A DNA stretch of 64,000 nucleotides from Proales similis (taxonomy: Eukaryota; Rotifera; Eurotatoria; Ploima; Proalidae). The position numbers were made by a program, and so were the translations under genes. The stretch is from positions 868,001 to 932,000 of the forward strand of contig JAGVRJ010000005.1 in NCBI GenBank assembly GCA_019059635.1. The letters run 5' to 3'. Below, in pieces: positions 10,441-22,320 of this stretch. Under the pieces are notes generated by a model that was not told where the DNA came from, did not search any database, and worked only from the letters and a program-made list of their open reading frames with translations. Positions within the stretch are counted from its first letter, which is position 1, and each line of letters starts with the position of its first letter.

Positions 10441-13400
10441 CTAGTCGCGTTCTTTGCACATAAAAACTAGTTCAAAGGAAACACAGGCGCCCTGCGAGCT
10501 AGCCTGATACAAAAGCTGAATGAGCTCCGAGTCCAAATGGGAGAGAATGTCCTCGTCGGCTAAAATGCTGCCGTCCATGCCGAGCTTGTAGCCCGCATGC
10601 TCTCGCTCGATATTCACTCGGAGTCCGAGCTTGAACTGCTTGTTGACCGAAAGACGCTTGAAATGCTCAACACGCTCATTCGATTCGTTTGTTTGACTCA
10701 GGTTCGCCTGGTGTAAATCAAACAGAAGATCAAGACATGGAACAGCGGCCGTGCAGAACGCCTGAGCGCACACACTGGTGAATCGCTCGAGATTGAACGT
10801 TTCCGAGGTTTCTTCCTCGTCGACCAAATGCAAATGAATCTGAGTCCATCTGATTGAAGCGTGCTCACTGAAATACTCATTTGTCTGGCCAAGTTTAAGA
10901 CTTCGCAGTCCTTGCAGGGACAAGCCATCAATGCAGCTGATCGAATGGCAGTTTATGTGACCATCTATGGGACTCCATTCGAACAGAATTGTTTGCCCTT
11001 GCTCGTCACTTTGGCTGCTCCCGCTCACAGCCGAGCAGTTCAGGACGAACGGTTTCATCGACTGGAGCGACTGTTTTAGAAGGGCGATGCTCTCCGAGGT
11101 TATATTGGCCATGTAGCCGTCTTCGATCGGAGAGAACTTGGCCGTTTGTGCCGCATTCGCCTTGAAGCCTCCGTTGACTACGATGAATGCGCCGCCTACG
11201 ACTTGATTTGGGAATTTGAGTGAGTTTTCAACGATTCTCGTTGGGCACTCGTTTCTTGTCCGGCTTCTTACCTGAATCTTTTGACTCGTTCGAATAGACG
11301 GTGGTCGACGTATACGAGGAAAATGTTTCATTCTCGATGGCGACCAAATGCGACTTGAACTGGTCGCAAAACTCGAGCGAAGCCAAACAGAACACATGCT
11401 CGTTGGAGGTCATGAGCGACTTTACTATGAAGTTGTACTGTGACTCTGGAATGACAACTTTGAGCTGCGAGGGCGTGGCCGAGATTGTCAAACCGCTCAG
11501 CTGTGGAATTGTGTATTTAAAGCTTCGAGTGTCGCACAAAAGATTCATCACTGTGTGGCCAATCTCGCCGTAGACCGCTCTTCTATCTCGTTCGCTCACA
11601 ATTGGACACGGATAAACTTGAATTGGCTTGAGAATCGGGCAGAGCGGCGATGAAAGTGGCTCATGGCACCTACCCTTAGTCTGCTCGCCCAGCCGCAGAT
11701 AGAGTCTAAGGGGAAAGAGCTTGGCCCACGGTATTTCCCATCGCTGCAGCATGTACGCAATTAGAAATGGATGCTCGGGCAGAAAGTAGTCGATCGATTT
11801 CAGACTCGCGTGCAAATGCGACTCGCTCGGTCGAAAATAGAGGAAGCCGGCGTTTTCTTTGTTATCGAACAACAACTCTGGCCTCTCGACAATGTACTTG
11901 GAGTTGATGTTGGTGTTGAGAATATCGTTAGTCAGCTTGACTGTTTCACTGTTGTACAACAAATGATTCATGGGCTTGAGCTGGTAGCCTTTGGCCGCTC
12001 GGTCGAACACATCCATTAAGTGGAGGAGGAACTCGCGCGGCACGTGAAATTCGTCTACTTCATCTTGAGCATTCAAGTGGCACTTGAGCAAGAACACGAC
12101 CTCGTCTTGGCCGTGAATGTACATGCCATCGCTAGAGTAGAGCCAACATCTTGAACCCAAGTCGCCTGAATTAAAAAAAAATTGAAATTCTGATTAAAGC
12201 TAGTGTTTGTTGGCGTTGAATCTTAATTACTTTCAACGATCTTCACATAAACCCTCAGGCTCTTATACAATGGAAATAGAATGGCACTTCTCGTTCCGGT
12301 CTCTGTTTGATTGAATTTGGTTTTTTAATTTCAATGTTTACAGTTACGAATCGAATTAGACCGAGCGCAATTAAATTTTACCGTTCAAAAGGCGTTTAAC
12401 AGCACTTGACTCGTCGAAGTGCTTCACCGAAGCATCAATTAAATAATCTTGAATTTAAATCAATTTTAATTGTGGACTGTCTCAATTGGCATCCGTAAAA
12501 GCAAAACAGCAGAAAAAGAAGCATCCGAGTCGAGCGAACACAAAACGAAAACTGGCACTCCCGAGTCAATTTAGCCGAGTGGTGGCCATCTCAAGCTTGA
12601 ATAATCGGGTTGCCGACGTGTGATTGAGTGCATTAGTGTTAATGAGGCAGAAAAAAAAAGTTGTTTAAGCCATAAAAATTTTCCAAATAAACTTGATATA
12701 TTGTCAACGTGAAGAACTGCTCGCCCACTGGTGTTTACAGGAGCGGCGATAAAACAACTGCCATACATGAAAGTGAAATGAGGCGACGTGAGCCTGATGC
12801 AAATAACCTAAAACTCGGCGTGTGTGTGTGTGTGTGTGTGATTTGAGGGAGGTTGGCTTGTTTGAGAGTGAACAAGCTTGCGAGCGTACAAGTTTTTCAG
12901 CGTCGGTTTTTAATTTAAAACATATAAAAACGAGAGAAGCCAGTCCAAGTGAGCGAGTTTACCTTGTTTGGCCAAAGCTTGTTGCCGAATTGACTTTTCA
13001 GGTGATATGCCATCGGAAAATCTCACACTTTTAGCCGCTTTCTCCTCTTTTTCTTTTCTCGATTCGGCCTCTAGAATTTGCCGTTTAAAAATAATATTGG
13101 GTTAAAATTGGAAACATCAGAGAGTGTTGATTAGTTGAAGAAAATGCGTCTTCCTCTCGCTTGCTATCCCATTTTTACTTTCTCAGCGCAATTTTGTGCC
13201 TTTCTATTTCCCACTCAAGTAAATCGAAACTCGACTTGAAAAATGGCGCAATATTGAAGCATTCACGACCAAGCATGTTTTCTTAATCGATCAGTTCGAG
13301 TGCTTTTTGGCTAAGCTCGCTAAATTTCATCCCATGTTTTCTTAAACACCATGACGACATTGTGTGAATAATGATAGAGAAAGCAAGTCGGTTTCTATTT

Positions 13401-16400
13401 GTACAACATCAGATAGCTTCCGCTTTTACTTGGTCTCGCACTTTCTCTCTCTCTCTCACTCACACACGCACATGCACTCTCACAAGCAAGTTTGGCTCAA
13501 AAGGTTGTTGGTTCAAGCTCAACATCAATCAATCTCGTTTTAGTATCAATTCGATTCCGAATTCTCATTTTCAACTATTTCTTTAATTGTGATCCCTAAT
13601 CGAATCGAAATACGGTTTTTATCAGACTAGACCAATCGAATTGGCTGCTTGAACTTCATAGTATGCAATGAGCAGTTCACCGGGCTTTGGAAGTCAAGGC
13701 AAGAGAGCCACACTGGACAACAACAATGACAAACTGACCAATTTCCGAATCTGGAAGCGCCTATTCAAGCCCGAACATCTCGTGTCTGATCCAGTCGATC
13801 CATATCGAGTCAGCTACAGCCACGTTTTACCCGACAAACAAGCCAGAGAAGTAAGTCGAAGGTCTATGGCGAATTTTCGTCTTTTTTTTTCGGTTTGCTC
13901 TTGCTCTCCATCGAATCGCTCTTCATCGAATCGGCCAAAAATCGCCTGGTAATCGTGATCGCAATATTATTGTGTTTGTGAAGGTTGTGTGTTTTTCTTC
14001 TCAGTCAGTGAGATGAGTTGAATCGCAGTCATGGAAACGATCGAGTTCAAATTAAAAGCTTCATTTTTCAAGTTTAAGCCAATTTATCTACGCCATCAGG
14101 TTCAATTGAGAAGAGATCGAGATTAAGAAAAGATCATCCGTACTGTTGGCTTCTTATTAATTGAGAAATTTGTTGGTGTGGGCGTTCATGATTTGTTTTT
14201 GTTGAAATTTTCTTCTTGTTAGAAACTACTATTCACCATCACGGCAGGCTCGAGTAGGTATTATTATTAGTTTTCATGTTTTTTTTCTTCAAGTGCCTGT
14301 TGGGAGCAACCAGGGAGAGGATGAAGCAACCGAACTGGTTAGCAAGTGAGTGAATGAGAGGCAGGCTAGCATAGAACAGTTGAAGGCTTCCGTGCATTGG
14401 ATGGAAAATTGCTTGCGTGTGGTTAAGTGACTTGAACGCACACACACACACACACACACCACACACACTAGGGTCACATTGAAAGCATCGATACTCGCTG
14501 GATTGTCGTGTTGTTAAGCGGCTGATTAAAAATAAATTTGCATGATTGAATGCCTGACAACGAAATGTGTTGTGGAACGTCAGCAGTAGTGAAGTAGTGA
14601 ATAGGCTCAAGAAGAGAAATTGAGGAAAATTATGTAACCAATAAATAAAACAAAGTCTCGTTTGGATATTGCTGCAATCGTCGCTTACGGTTGCCGAGCC
14701 ACAAACCTTTCTTTTTTTCGTTCTCTTCTTTCTCTCTTTTTTAGTTGCTTATTAATTGTTTTATTATAAGCATTTCATTTAAGCCGAGCCTACATAGAGC
14801 CAGTGAGTGCGTATATTTTTCTGTGTTTGAATTTCAAGTTGCTAGCCAAGATGTCGAGCGAATGCTCGGGCAAATTCTAAAATGTTCGAAATTGAGGCAT
14901 TCTTTCTCTAACATCAAACATTGCCCTGTGAGGCAGCGTATTTAGCGAGTAACCGCGGGCCAAGTACTTTTCAAAATGCCATCTCCATTGCTAGCCTATC
15001 TCATAATTGGCTTAGGCTCCTTTCGCTCCTTCCATAACAATAATATTTGCGATTCTTCTGCCTCTCCGACTCCGTATATTTACACGCTTTTTAGAACTCG
15101 AACTCAATCGGTCCGGCAAATATTTGAAGTCGAAGAAAAGAGCAAAAAGAAATTCATATTTGTCGCTCGCTTTATTATTTTCTTTCGCTCTCTTGCTCTT
15201 GCCCTGTTTGGCTCGGGCGCGGTCTGTCGGGTTTGAAATTCTTTCAAATTTTCTCACTACTGCTAGAGTTTCAGTATTTTTGAGAGCATTTACGATTGAT
15301 TGATAAGAAAAGTCGAATTTGACGTCATGACACTTCCCTTTTCTGAATACTTTCGTAAAGATTACAACCAGGTAACCAGGCGATCTTTGGCTACTCGTTA
15401 TTCTTTTTTGTTTTTTTTTTTTCGATTTCTCTACTATGGTTTCTTATCTGTTGCCCGCTATGATTTTCTTGTTTCTGCCTTGTGTGTTATCAATCCTCTT
15501 TGATTTACAAACGCTGTAAAAAAAAGCCGCTTATAGCTTTCACTGAACGCTCAGGATTTGCTTTTAAAGTTCTCGACCAGAAATTAATTTTAAATTTGAT
15601 GAAGCTAAATATTTGAATTGAATTTTCTTTAAGCAAATGGCGCGTCGTATGGACCGAAAAGTGATCAAGCTGGAGGCTGCGTTCGGCTCTGACCGGCAGT
15701 CGATAGTTGTAAAGCGAGATCGTGATCTCACCGTCATGGACCTGATGGAAGATTTGAGGCAAACGTTCAAGATCCCGATCGAGGAGCAAGTTGTCTTCCA
15801 TCGCGGCACAAACCTGAGCGACTTTATGCACGAGACTCTGGAGAATCTCGGCGTGGAGAACAATAATCAAATCAGAGTGACTCGTGATCCAGATCTGCCG
15901 CGCCGCTCGCCAAGAAATACTCACTCTTATGATTTGAATAGAGCAACTCCAACCAACATGTTCGCACCGACTCATACGCTGCCACCACAACAAGCTGCGC
16001 AGCCGCAGTTCGTGCCGCAACAAGTTCAAATGAATCGTCCGCTGCCTCAGCCCAATCCTCCTGTGCAATATCCGCCCAGAGGCTCGCCTAACCAGGGCGC
16101 AATGGACTCGTTGAGCTATTTGCGTGAGATCTCTCCACAGCGGCTGCCCGATCCCACGCCTCATCAAGTACAATTCTACAAGTAAGTGAGACCGCCTTCG
16201 TCTCTGGCTTTCTCATTGCTCTTAAGCGTGCCACAAGCCAAAACTTGAACATGCCAAGGGCACCGGGACAGACCATCGGCAACGACGTCATCAAGGTCTA
16301 CGTGTCATATGGCTCACAGCGAGAGTATGTGCACGTGCAAGGCCAGCGTCCGTTGAACATTGGCCATTTGAAACAAGCCATGTACGGCGTATTCAAAATT

Positions 16401-18371
16401 CCAGCCGACCAGCAGTGCATTGCCTTTGGCAGCTACCACCTGCACCAGTACCAAGACATAGCGCCGCTGCGTGAATTCGGAATAGACAACAACAGCCGAC
16501 TGTCGCTTTGGTCGAAAGGAACACCACAGCTCGACATTCGTCTGCCAAGAGTGGCAACTCCGCCACCCCAACTGGCCGGAGATGTCTACTCGCCTCGGAT
16601 ACCGCCCCCTCCAGGCACAATGCAGCCAAACTGGAACTCGTCTGGCGACCCGTCTGAAGTGCTCAAGGTGGAAGTGGAGCACGGTTCAGATAGGCATCAA
16701 ATCATTCTAAAAGGAGGACAAAACAAGCATGCCACTGTGCTCGATTTGCAGACGCATCTGGAAAAGCTCACTTCAGTATCTGTGCGAGACCAGCGTCTAT
16801 TCTATCGATCGCAAGAGCTCAATTTGACGCCGTTCAAAAACCTCAAGGACTGTGAGGTTGAGAACAACAGCGTCATAAAGCTGGTAGGCGAGCCGTCCAA
16901 AGTGCGCTACTCAAACTATTTCGGTCGTTTGAACGTCGGCGCGCCCAACACCAACAACGAAGCGAGTGGCCAGCTCTTACAGCAGCAATACAACCCATCG
17001 TTTCAGGCAGCACAACAACAGCCGCACTATTTCCAGACACAGTCGCCCCGCATGAACGCCGCCGCCTTTCAGAACAATTACTAATCTCGACGGCATGCAG
17101 ACTTTTTGGCGCAATCATTAATTAATTAAAAATTTAATTATTTTTCTAATCGAATAAAATCAAGAGCGAGCAAGCGAGAGTCGAGTTATCTTTCAAATCG
17201 AGTAAACTGAAATTTGCTTGAGCTCTGCGAGCCCTGGACTGTAGACAAAATGCAACACTGACCTTCACTAAATTCGACTTGATTTGATTCGTCCTCTTTT
17301 TGCTTTTTCTTCAGCACTGAAGTTGTGGGTCCACTCGACGGATACAATTCCAAATTGCGTCGCAGTTCGTTCACTGCATTTTTTTTTTTGTTGTTGTCAG
17401 TGAGCGCAAGGATGGAGTTGAATGAAAGCGAACCTTTATTGATTGTCTGAAGACAAGCGTGGCATACGCGAGAGTTCTCCGACTGCGCCTGCGACCTTGA
17501 CGAAGGCGAAAGTCTGTATGGCAACGCTATTCGCTCATGGCAGCATGCAGAACAAAATATCAATCCTTTCCGTTGGTTCAATCAATCAGCTAGGCAGGTT
17601 AACGATACTCAGCGATTTAAGAGCCTCACCGCATGCTCGACAATGATGGCGACGTTTGCGGAATGAAAAACGAATTTGGCAACGCATGCAAAACGCCGCT
17701 TGTTCGTCTGGCAGCCAGGCTGGAGCAATGAGGCCCAGCATTCGCTCGCTCTCGCTCAACTGTGACCACTCTGTTTGAAAGTCGGTTATTTGGATCGATG
17801 GCTGGCATTCGGACGCGTTCTGCTTATCCTGGTCTTCTGTACGCATTCTTGACTCTGCTTGCTCTTCTGCCTCTTGAACAGATTCAAGAGCAACGCTGCA
17901 ACTTAGTGCTGATTCAGCGCTAAGATGCTCGTCGTTGAATTCATAATTATCGGCACTTGGTGAATGGACCTCGATCGATTGATGTTCAGCTTCTTGATCG
18001 TTGCGTGTCTCGAACACATCATCGCCTGGTGTTTGAGATTCGGCCGAGTCAAAAAACTGATCGGACGGAGTTGAAGCTGCATCGGTGAATCGAGACGAAT
18101 CGCTGAGATGCGGCTGCTTCTCTTCACTTCTCGGATTGAAAATCTCTTCCAGCTGCGATAGATAGTCAGAGTTGGCCGGCTCCTCTTCGTCATGGGTCAA
18201 GGTCAACTCTTCGAATTCGGCCACAATCTGACTTTTGACTGCGTCGTCCAGCCTCTGAGCCGTTTCAGTCGAACTCAAATGATATCGCTCGGCCAAGTCG
18301 ACAAGCTCTTGTACAGCCTGACGAACATGCTGTTCGTCGCTGTCCTCGTTCGATTTTTTAAATGAGTCCAT
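10441..18371 (-). CDS. ZFYVE9: SARA/endofin-type FYVE protein (ZFYVE9/ZFYVE16)
   Basis: Endosomal PI3P-binding scaffold; in other animals it presents Smads to TGF-beta receptors. Seven exons sum to 884 aa: 18371-17630, 17565-17434, 17373-17263, 12302-12231, 12165-11674, 11616-11272, 11201-10441. The N-terminal ~220 residues are acidic and low complexity. The FYVE zinc finger is split by an intron: FCMRC and RKRRHHCRACG in exon 1, then FCSACC and RVCHAC in exon 2. The C-terminal ~550 residues are the SARA-specific domain, with HGQDEVVFLLKC, WEIPWAKLFPLRL, YGEIGHTVMNLL and VVGGAFIVVNGG. Phase is continuous across the ~5 kb intron 12303-17262, which contains another gene on the opposite strand. 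I could not identify a Smad-binding segment. Vertebrate ZFYVE9 and ZFYVE16 are equally good relatives. Confidence 0.92.
12303..13667. repeat. SARA intron, left part, with TG microsatellite
   Basis: Part of the large SARA intron upstream of the nested gene. It has a pure (TG) run at about 12820-12840 and CT/CA-rich sequence near 13445-13480. No exon is supported. Confidence 0.5.
13668..17084 (+). CDS. Protein with three BAG1-like ubiquitin-like domains, nested in the SARA intron
   Basis: Three exons 13668-13850, 15634-16181 and 16238-17084 join in phase to 525 aa. An alternative first exon (ATG 15327, donor after 15371) would also join in phase. Three related ~75-residue units are visible: RKVIKLEAAFGSD to NNNQIRV (about 69-145), DVIKVYVSYGSQ to NNSRLSL (about 260-338) and VLKVEVEHGSDRH to NNSVIKLVG (about 385-460). 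The third best matches the ubiquitin-like domain of BAG1 (TVLDLQTHLEKLT, DQRLFYRSQEL). No BAG domain follows; linkers and tail are Pro/Gln-rich. UBLs of this class dock onto the proteasome, so a shuttle or co-chaperone role is possible but unproven. The whole gene lies within one SARA intron on the other strand. I know of no named protein with this architecture. Confidence 0.78.
13851..15633 (+). other. First intron of the nested UBL gene, with CA repeat
   Basis: About 1.8 kb intron. It contains a nearly pure (CA) run at about 14438-14469 and the candidate alternative first exon 15327-15371. Otherwise AT-rich, with no coding exon I can support. Confidence 0.45.
15327..15371 (+). CDS. Candidate alternative first exon of the nested UBL gene
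   Basis: ATG at 15327 opens 15 codons (MTLPFSEYFRKDYNQ) ending at a GTAACC donor in phase 0, the phase needed by the acceptor before 15634. It could give a second isoform with a short N-terminus. Only splice-site and phase logic supports it. Confidence 0.35.
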
Positions 18372-18928
18372 CTAGACTCTGTCTATTCTTGAATTAAAGC
18401 AAAGAACATTTTCACAAAGTAGTTGAGCAAACAGCTCAATTTGTCTAGAATCTGGAAACATTATGTGTCAAGAGAGTGAAACGAAAAAGAAAGCTCTTTT
18501 GATTGGATGTTAAAATTAGAAGCAGCAAGTCTATTGAATGAAAGGAAAAGTGTGAAGAAAGAAATGGACGCCGTGGCCAAGTGGGAATTGTCTTAAGCAT
18601 ATGCTCGATTTTGCTCAAGGATATTTGCTCTGCGAAGTAGGCGCCCTAAAGGCCATCAAATGCAAAATAAACCCAACATATTGGCTTGAAGTTAAAAGAA
18701 AGGCCCATGATTGATTGACTCAGTCCAGCCTCAGCAATCAGTCCAGCTTTAACAGCAGTGAGAGATTTCAAATTCGAGTTTGACTTGGATGGCACGCCTC
18801 ATAGTAACATAAAGATGCCACGATTTTAATATGCACGTTTATTATAAATCCTCTAGTTTATGAAAGGGAAACGAACGAACAAAAGAAATGGAAAAGAAGT
18901 GAATCCAAGGTCCCTGCGTGCCCCTCTG
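18372..18928. other. Intergenic between SARA-type and syntaxin genes
   Basis: Both neighbours are on the minus strand. About 560 nt with the SARA promoter side and the syntaxin 3' UTR. Nothing else recognised. Confidence 0.5.
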
Positions 18929-20052
18929 CTACTTTTGCCACGGCTTGAGGAAAATCACGATCATGATCGCAATTGTAAGCAAAACCGCAATCAAAATTGC
19001 GATCAATAGAATCTTTTTCGTTCTTGCTTTTGACTAATTCGCTTTAGAATGGCAAGGGCCCATTGTTTGACCAGAGAGACCGAGTTTTACCTGCGATTTG
19101 ACCGCCTTGTCTAAATGTGTGTTGGCCTCAACCACCGTCAGCTCGGTTTTTGTGATGTTGTTCTCAATGCTGTCTTTGAAATGTTTTCAGCCAAAATTAA
19201 TTGGACCCACGGAGCTCATCGGAATCAAACATTTACCGATTATTTCTCCCTGGTCGTGGACCATCACGGCGAGGTCCTTGAACATGGAGTTCAAATCGGT
19301 AATGTCAGTTTCCAGTCGCTTCATTTGTTCGTTTCTCTCTTTGACGGCGCTGATTTCTTCGTTACGCTGAATTTCGAGCTGTTTTTGCTGCTCGAAATCA
19401 TTCACCGGTCGAATTGAGTATTGCATGTAGACTGAGTTCAGACCAGCGACGGGCGTTTCATCTGCTCTGACTGGAAGCTGGTGAGTCTATCGAACGACAT
19501 GACAGGTCAAGTTGGCTCGTCGATTCATTTGGCTCCACCAGCCGTACCTTTTGCTTGTTCAGCATGTTCAAAGTAGCCTGCTGAAATCTACGCAGTTGTT
19601 TTATGCATTCTTCGTTCAGCCTCTCTTTCTGAATTTTAAACTCGTCCTTTTTTTGATGCTCGATTTTTAAACTGCCTGATCGAGCCTGGAAAAAAAACGT
19701 TTACTTTTCGAGCAAATGAGTTGCTGTTCAATTCTTTGACGCCCTTTTCACATGCATGCGCCAGCTCGATCGTGCTCGACTGCAACTTTTCTCTATCGTA
19801 GGCCAAGAGAGGGTAAATTCAAATTGAAATAGTGAACTCTTGAGTTGCTTGGCGCTTACGCTTTACGTCGCAATTCAGCCGAATCTCTGCTTCCACCGAT
19901 CTGAGCTCCCAAGCTCTCAATCTGATCGACTGAGGCAATCGAGATTGTAGTCGATGGGCTAACATGTTGAATGAGGCATTTTGCTTACCATTTTGCTTGA
20001 GCCTTTGAATGTCGGCGTTGATCTTTTGGATCTTGGCTGCCGGGTCGGACAT
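18929..20052 (-). CDS. STX7: Endosomal Qa-SNARE, syntaxin 7/12 type
   Basis: Membrane-anchored SNARE for late endosome/lysosome fusion. Seven exons sum to 262 aa: 20052-19989, 19929-19860, 19792-19705, 19685-19548, 19477-19237, 19173-19091, 19033-18929. The N-terminal helical region starts MSDPAAKIQKINADIQRLK and includes IESLGAQIGG with SRDSAELRRK, which matches the start of syntaxin 7. The SNARE motif covers about 165-225, with FKDLAVMVHDQGEIIDSIENN; the Gln of HDQG is the zero-layer residue. It is followed by a Lys/Arg-rich stretch and a C-terminal tail anchor (ILLIAILIAVLLTIAIMIV). Length equals syntaxin 7 and 12 (about 260-275 aa), and the two cannot be separated here. Confidence 0.93.
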
Positions 20053-20792
20053 GGCTGTAGATCTAGCTTTGAACAGAACCGATTGAAACGCGCATCAACT
20101 AATGAATAATAACGACAGTCTGTCTCGTTATCGTCCTTTTAGGTCGCTTATCACTCTGACGAGCGAGATCACATGAATTGGCGAAATTCTCATAATTAAC
20201 GAATTAAATCGACCAAAAATGTTTAATGGTGAGCTTCACCCATTTATTTTTTTTTAAATAAATATCGACTTGGCCGAGAGTGAGTACGAAAATTGCCGAC
20301 CAAGCTGACACGTTTGTTTGACTGACATGTGTGTGTGTGTAAGGAGGAGGGGAGGGAGCATTGTTTTGCTTTTGATTTCGGAGGGTTGGAGTCTTTTCTA
20401 TTTTCATGTGTTAAGGCTTGCTTAAAACATACTGATGATTGCTTGAGAGCTGGTTGGTTGGTGGGAGCAAAGCATTTGAGGTACGAGGGTTCAATTGTGT
20501 CAACGTATGAGTAGAAGAGCATCACAGAACACTTTAATCAGCGAATAGAACTTTGAGAAGCGGCCAACATACTCGGCTTATCGCACTTGAGAGTTTGAGG
20601 TTCTCTCAATTGTCGTTTTTTACGAGTGTTGCAGTGAACTGTCGATCTCTTGCTTTTTACATCGGTCGTCAGCTTCCTCGTCTCCACTGGTTTTACGCTT
20701 TCGGCTGTTTTCATTGCTCATTTCTGTTCGAGATGAATTGCGTCACCGAAACGAAGGTCTGTAATCGTCTGAGAAAAACCTCAATCCTGAAA
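20053..20792. other. Intergenic with short TG tract
   Basis: Between the syntaxin start and the RanBP3-type stop, both minus strand. A short TG tract lies near 20327-20341. No gene is supported. Confidence 0.5.
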
Positions 20793-22320
20793 TTAATCTG
20801 AATCACCTTCTTCTTCTTCTTCAATCGAGTCGATTGAGTCTTCGTTCTGAGTGGTCGTCGACTCCTCTGCTCCTTTTGTGTAAAGTCTGCCAAGAGTCTT
20901 TCTCACTTCGGCGTTCTCGGCGACCAACTAGAGAACGGTGATTCAAACTAGTTTAGAATCGGAAAGGAAAAACGAAGAATCGTACTCGATAGGTCTTGTC
21001 GAACTCGGCGAGATTACGTAGAGTGAACTCGTCGCCAGCCCCGCCTTCGATCCGATCGAATGAGCAGAACGGCGCGCTGAGCAGTTTCTGATTCGTCTCA
21101 TCGTAAAGATCTTTTGAAATTTGATGAAGCGAAATGAATTCCATTTTTGAATGAACCAGATGCTTACCGATCATCATCGTCCGTTCAGTCGAATAGAATA
21201 TGTCTGCTCGGGCAGTACTCGGCTCGGCCTCGTCCACTCCAACTTTACACGCACACTGAAGCGAGCCAAAGTCGATTAGGGACCATTTTAGACTGAGCAA
21301 CGCCACTTACCGTGTAGAGTTTCTTTTTTGGAGTTGTAAACAAGATTTTTTCCTCACTCGGTTCATTCGCTAGTTTGTCGCTGTGTGAGTTTTCTATTTG
21401 TTCGACAGGTGTTGGCTCTTGCACTGGCTGATTATCCGAGTCGGCGCTCCAGCGCATCTTGTCCAAATGCTCACTGATCAGCTCGTAAAACTCATCACAC
21501 TCAACCGGATTGCTTATTTTCACCAGAAACATTCGAATTCGTCCAGCGTCGAACGCATTGAATCTGACCGAACGCTTGCTGGCCTTGTCGATTTGCATTT
21601 TTTCAAACAGCTTCGTGTTTAAAATTATTCGATAGGTCTTGTCTGTCCACATCACTAAATCAAATCGCGTCCATTCGCAAGCAAATTCAAGAAGATCACA
21701 TTCAGTTCAACAACTCACTTATTTTGTAGTTGGACTCGTCGTCGGACAGGATCAGCTTGAGAATGCCATATCCTCTCTCGGCCCAGTTGGCTTTTTCTGG
21801 CTCTAGGACAAACAATTTACAGTTGAGCTTCAACACCGTCCGGGAATCGTTTTCCAACGTGTCGTTTGAGTATTTCTCGCTCAGGCCTTCGGACTCGGTC
21901 GGCCATAAAGCTCCGGCTTTGTTCTCAGTCGCTGCTTTCGTCTCGCTGCTTGTCTCTTCTTCCTGGCTCTCTTGTTTTTCCTGTCCTTCTTCCGGACTGG
22001 CCGGAGCGTTAACCACACGGTCAGTTAATTTCTCGCCGAAAATAAAGCTAGCCGGAGCAGCCTTCTCCTCGTTCGTTGGTCTAAAAGCAGGCGTTTTTGA
22101 TGAAACGAGCCTTGCTTAATAGGAATCATCGCAGCTCACTCTGGTTGGCCGGGTCGAATGGTGTCGGCGTTTTTATTCTCTTGGCTCACGCCGGTCGCCG
22201 TGCTCGAATGTTTGGTGAGATCAATCGACTCGATCTTGGGCGCAGGAACTTTCTCGAGTATTTTATTAAAATCAGCCGTATGTTGACTTAATGCCGAAGG
22301 CTTCAGAACAAATTTTGGCC
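20793..22320 (-). CDS. RANBP3: Ran-binding domain protein, RanBP3 type
   Basis: Nuclear cofactor that binds Ran-GTP and CRM1 for export in other animals. Supported exons are 22320-22140, 22080-21719, 21654-21311, 21255-21168, 21110-20986 and 20927-20793. They hold the RanBP3 FVLKPSAL motif, FIFGEKLTDRV, and a Ran-binding domain split by an intron: LNCKLFVLEPEKANWAERG, then YRIILNTKLFEKMQIDKAS. After the domain, the protein runs on for about 160 residues with a Cys-containing segment (TCACKVGVDEAE) and ends in EEEEEGDSD. I saw no equivalent of this tail in RanBP3. The start exon is unresolved: the first exon listed begins in phase 1, and the nearest upstream Met (22611) does not join in phase, so the N-terminus is missing from this model. 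Confidence 0.85.

Noticed and set aside
12560-12610. GCCGAGTGGTGGCC, similar to a tRNA-Ser/Leu D-arm
   Set aside because: No matching anticodon arm or T-arm downstream; it lies inside the SARA intron.
14438-14469. Regular short repeats that might suggest an array element
   Set aside because: A simple CA microsatellite with no spacers; the genome is eukaryotic, so a CRISPR array is not expected.
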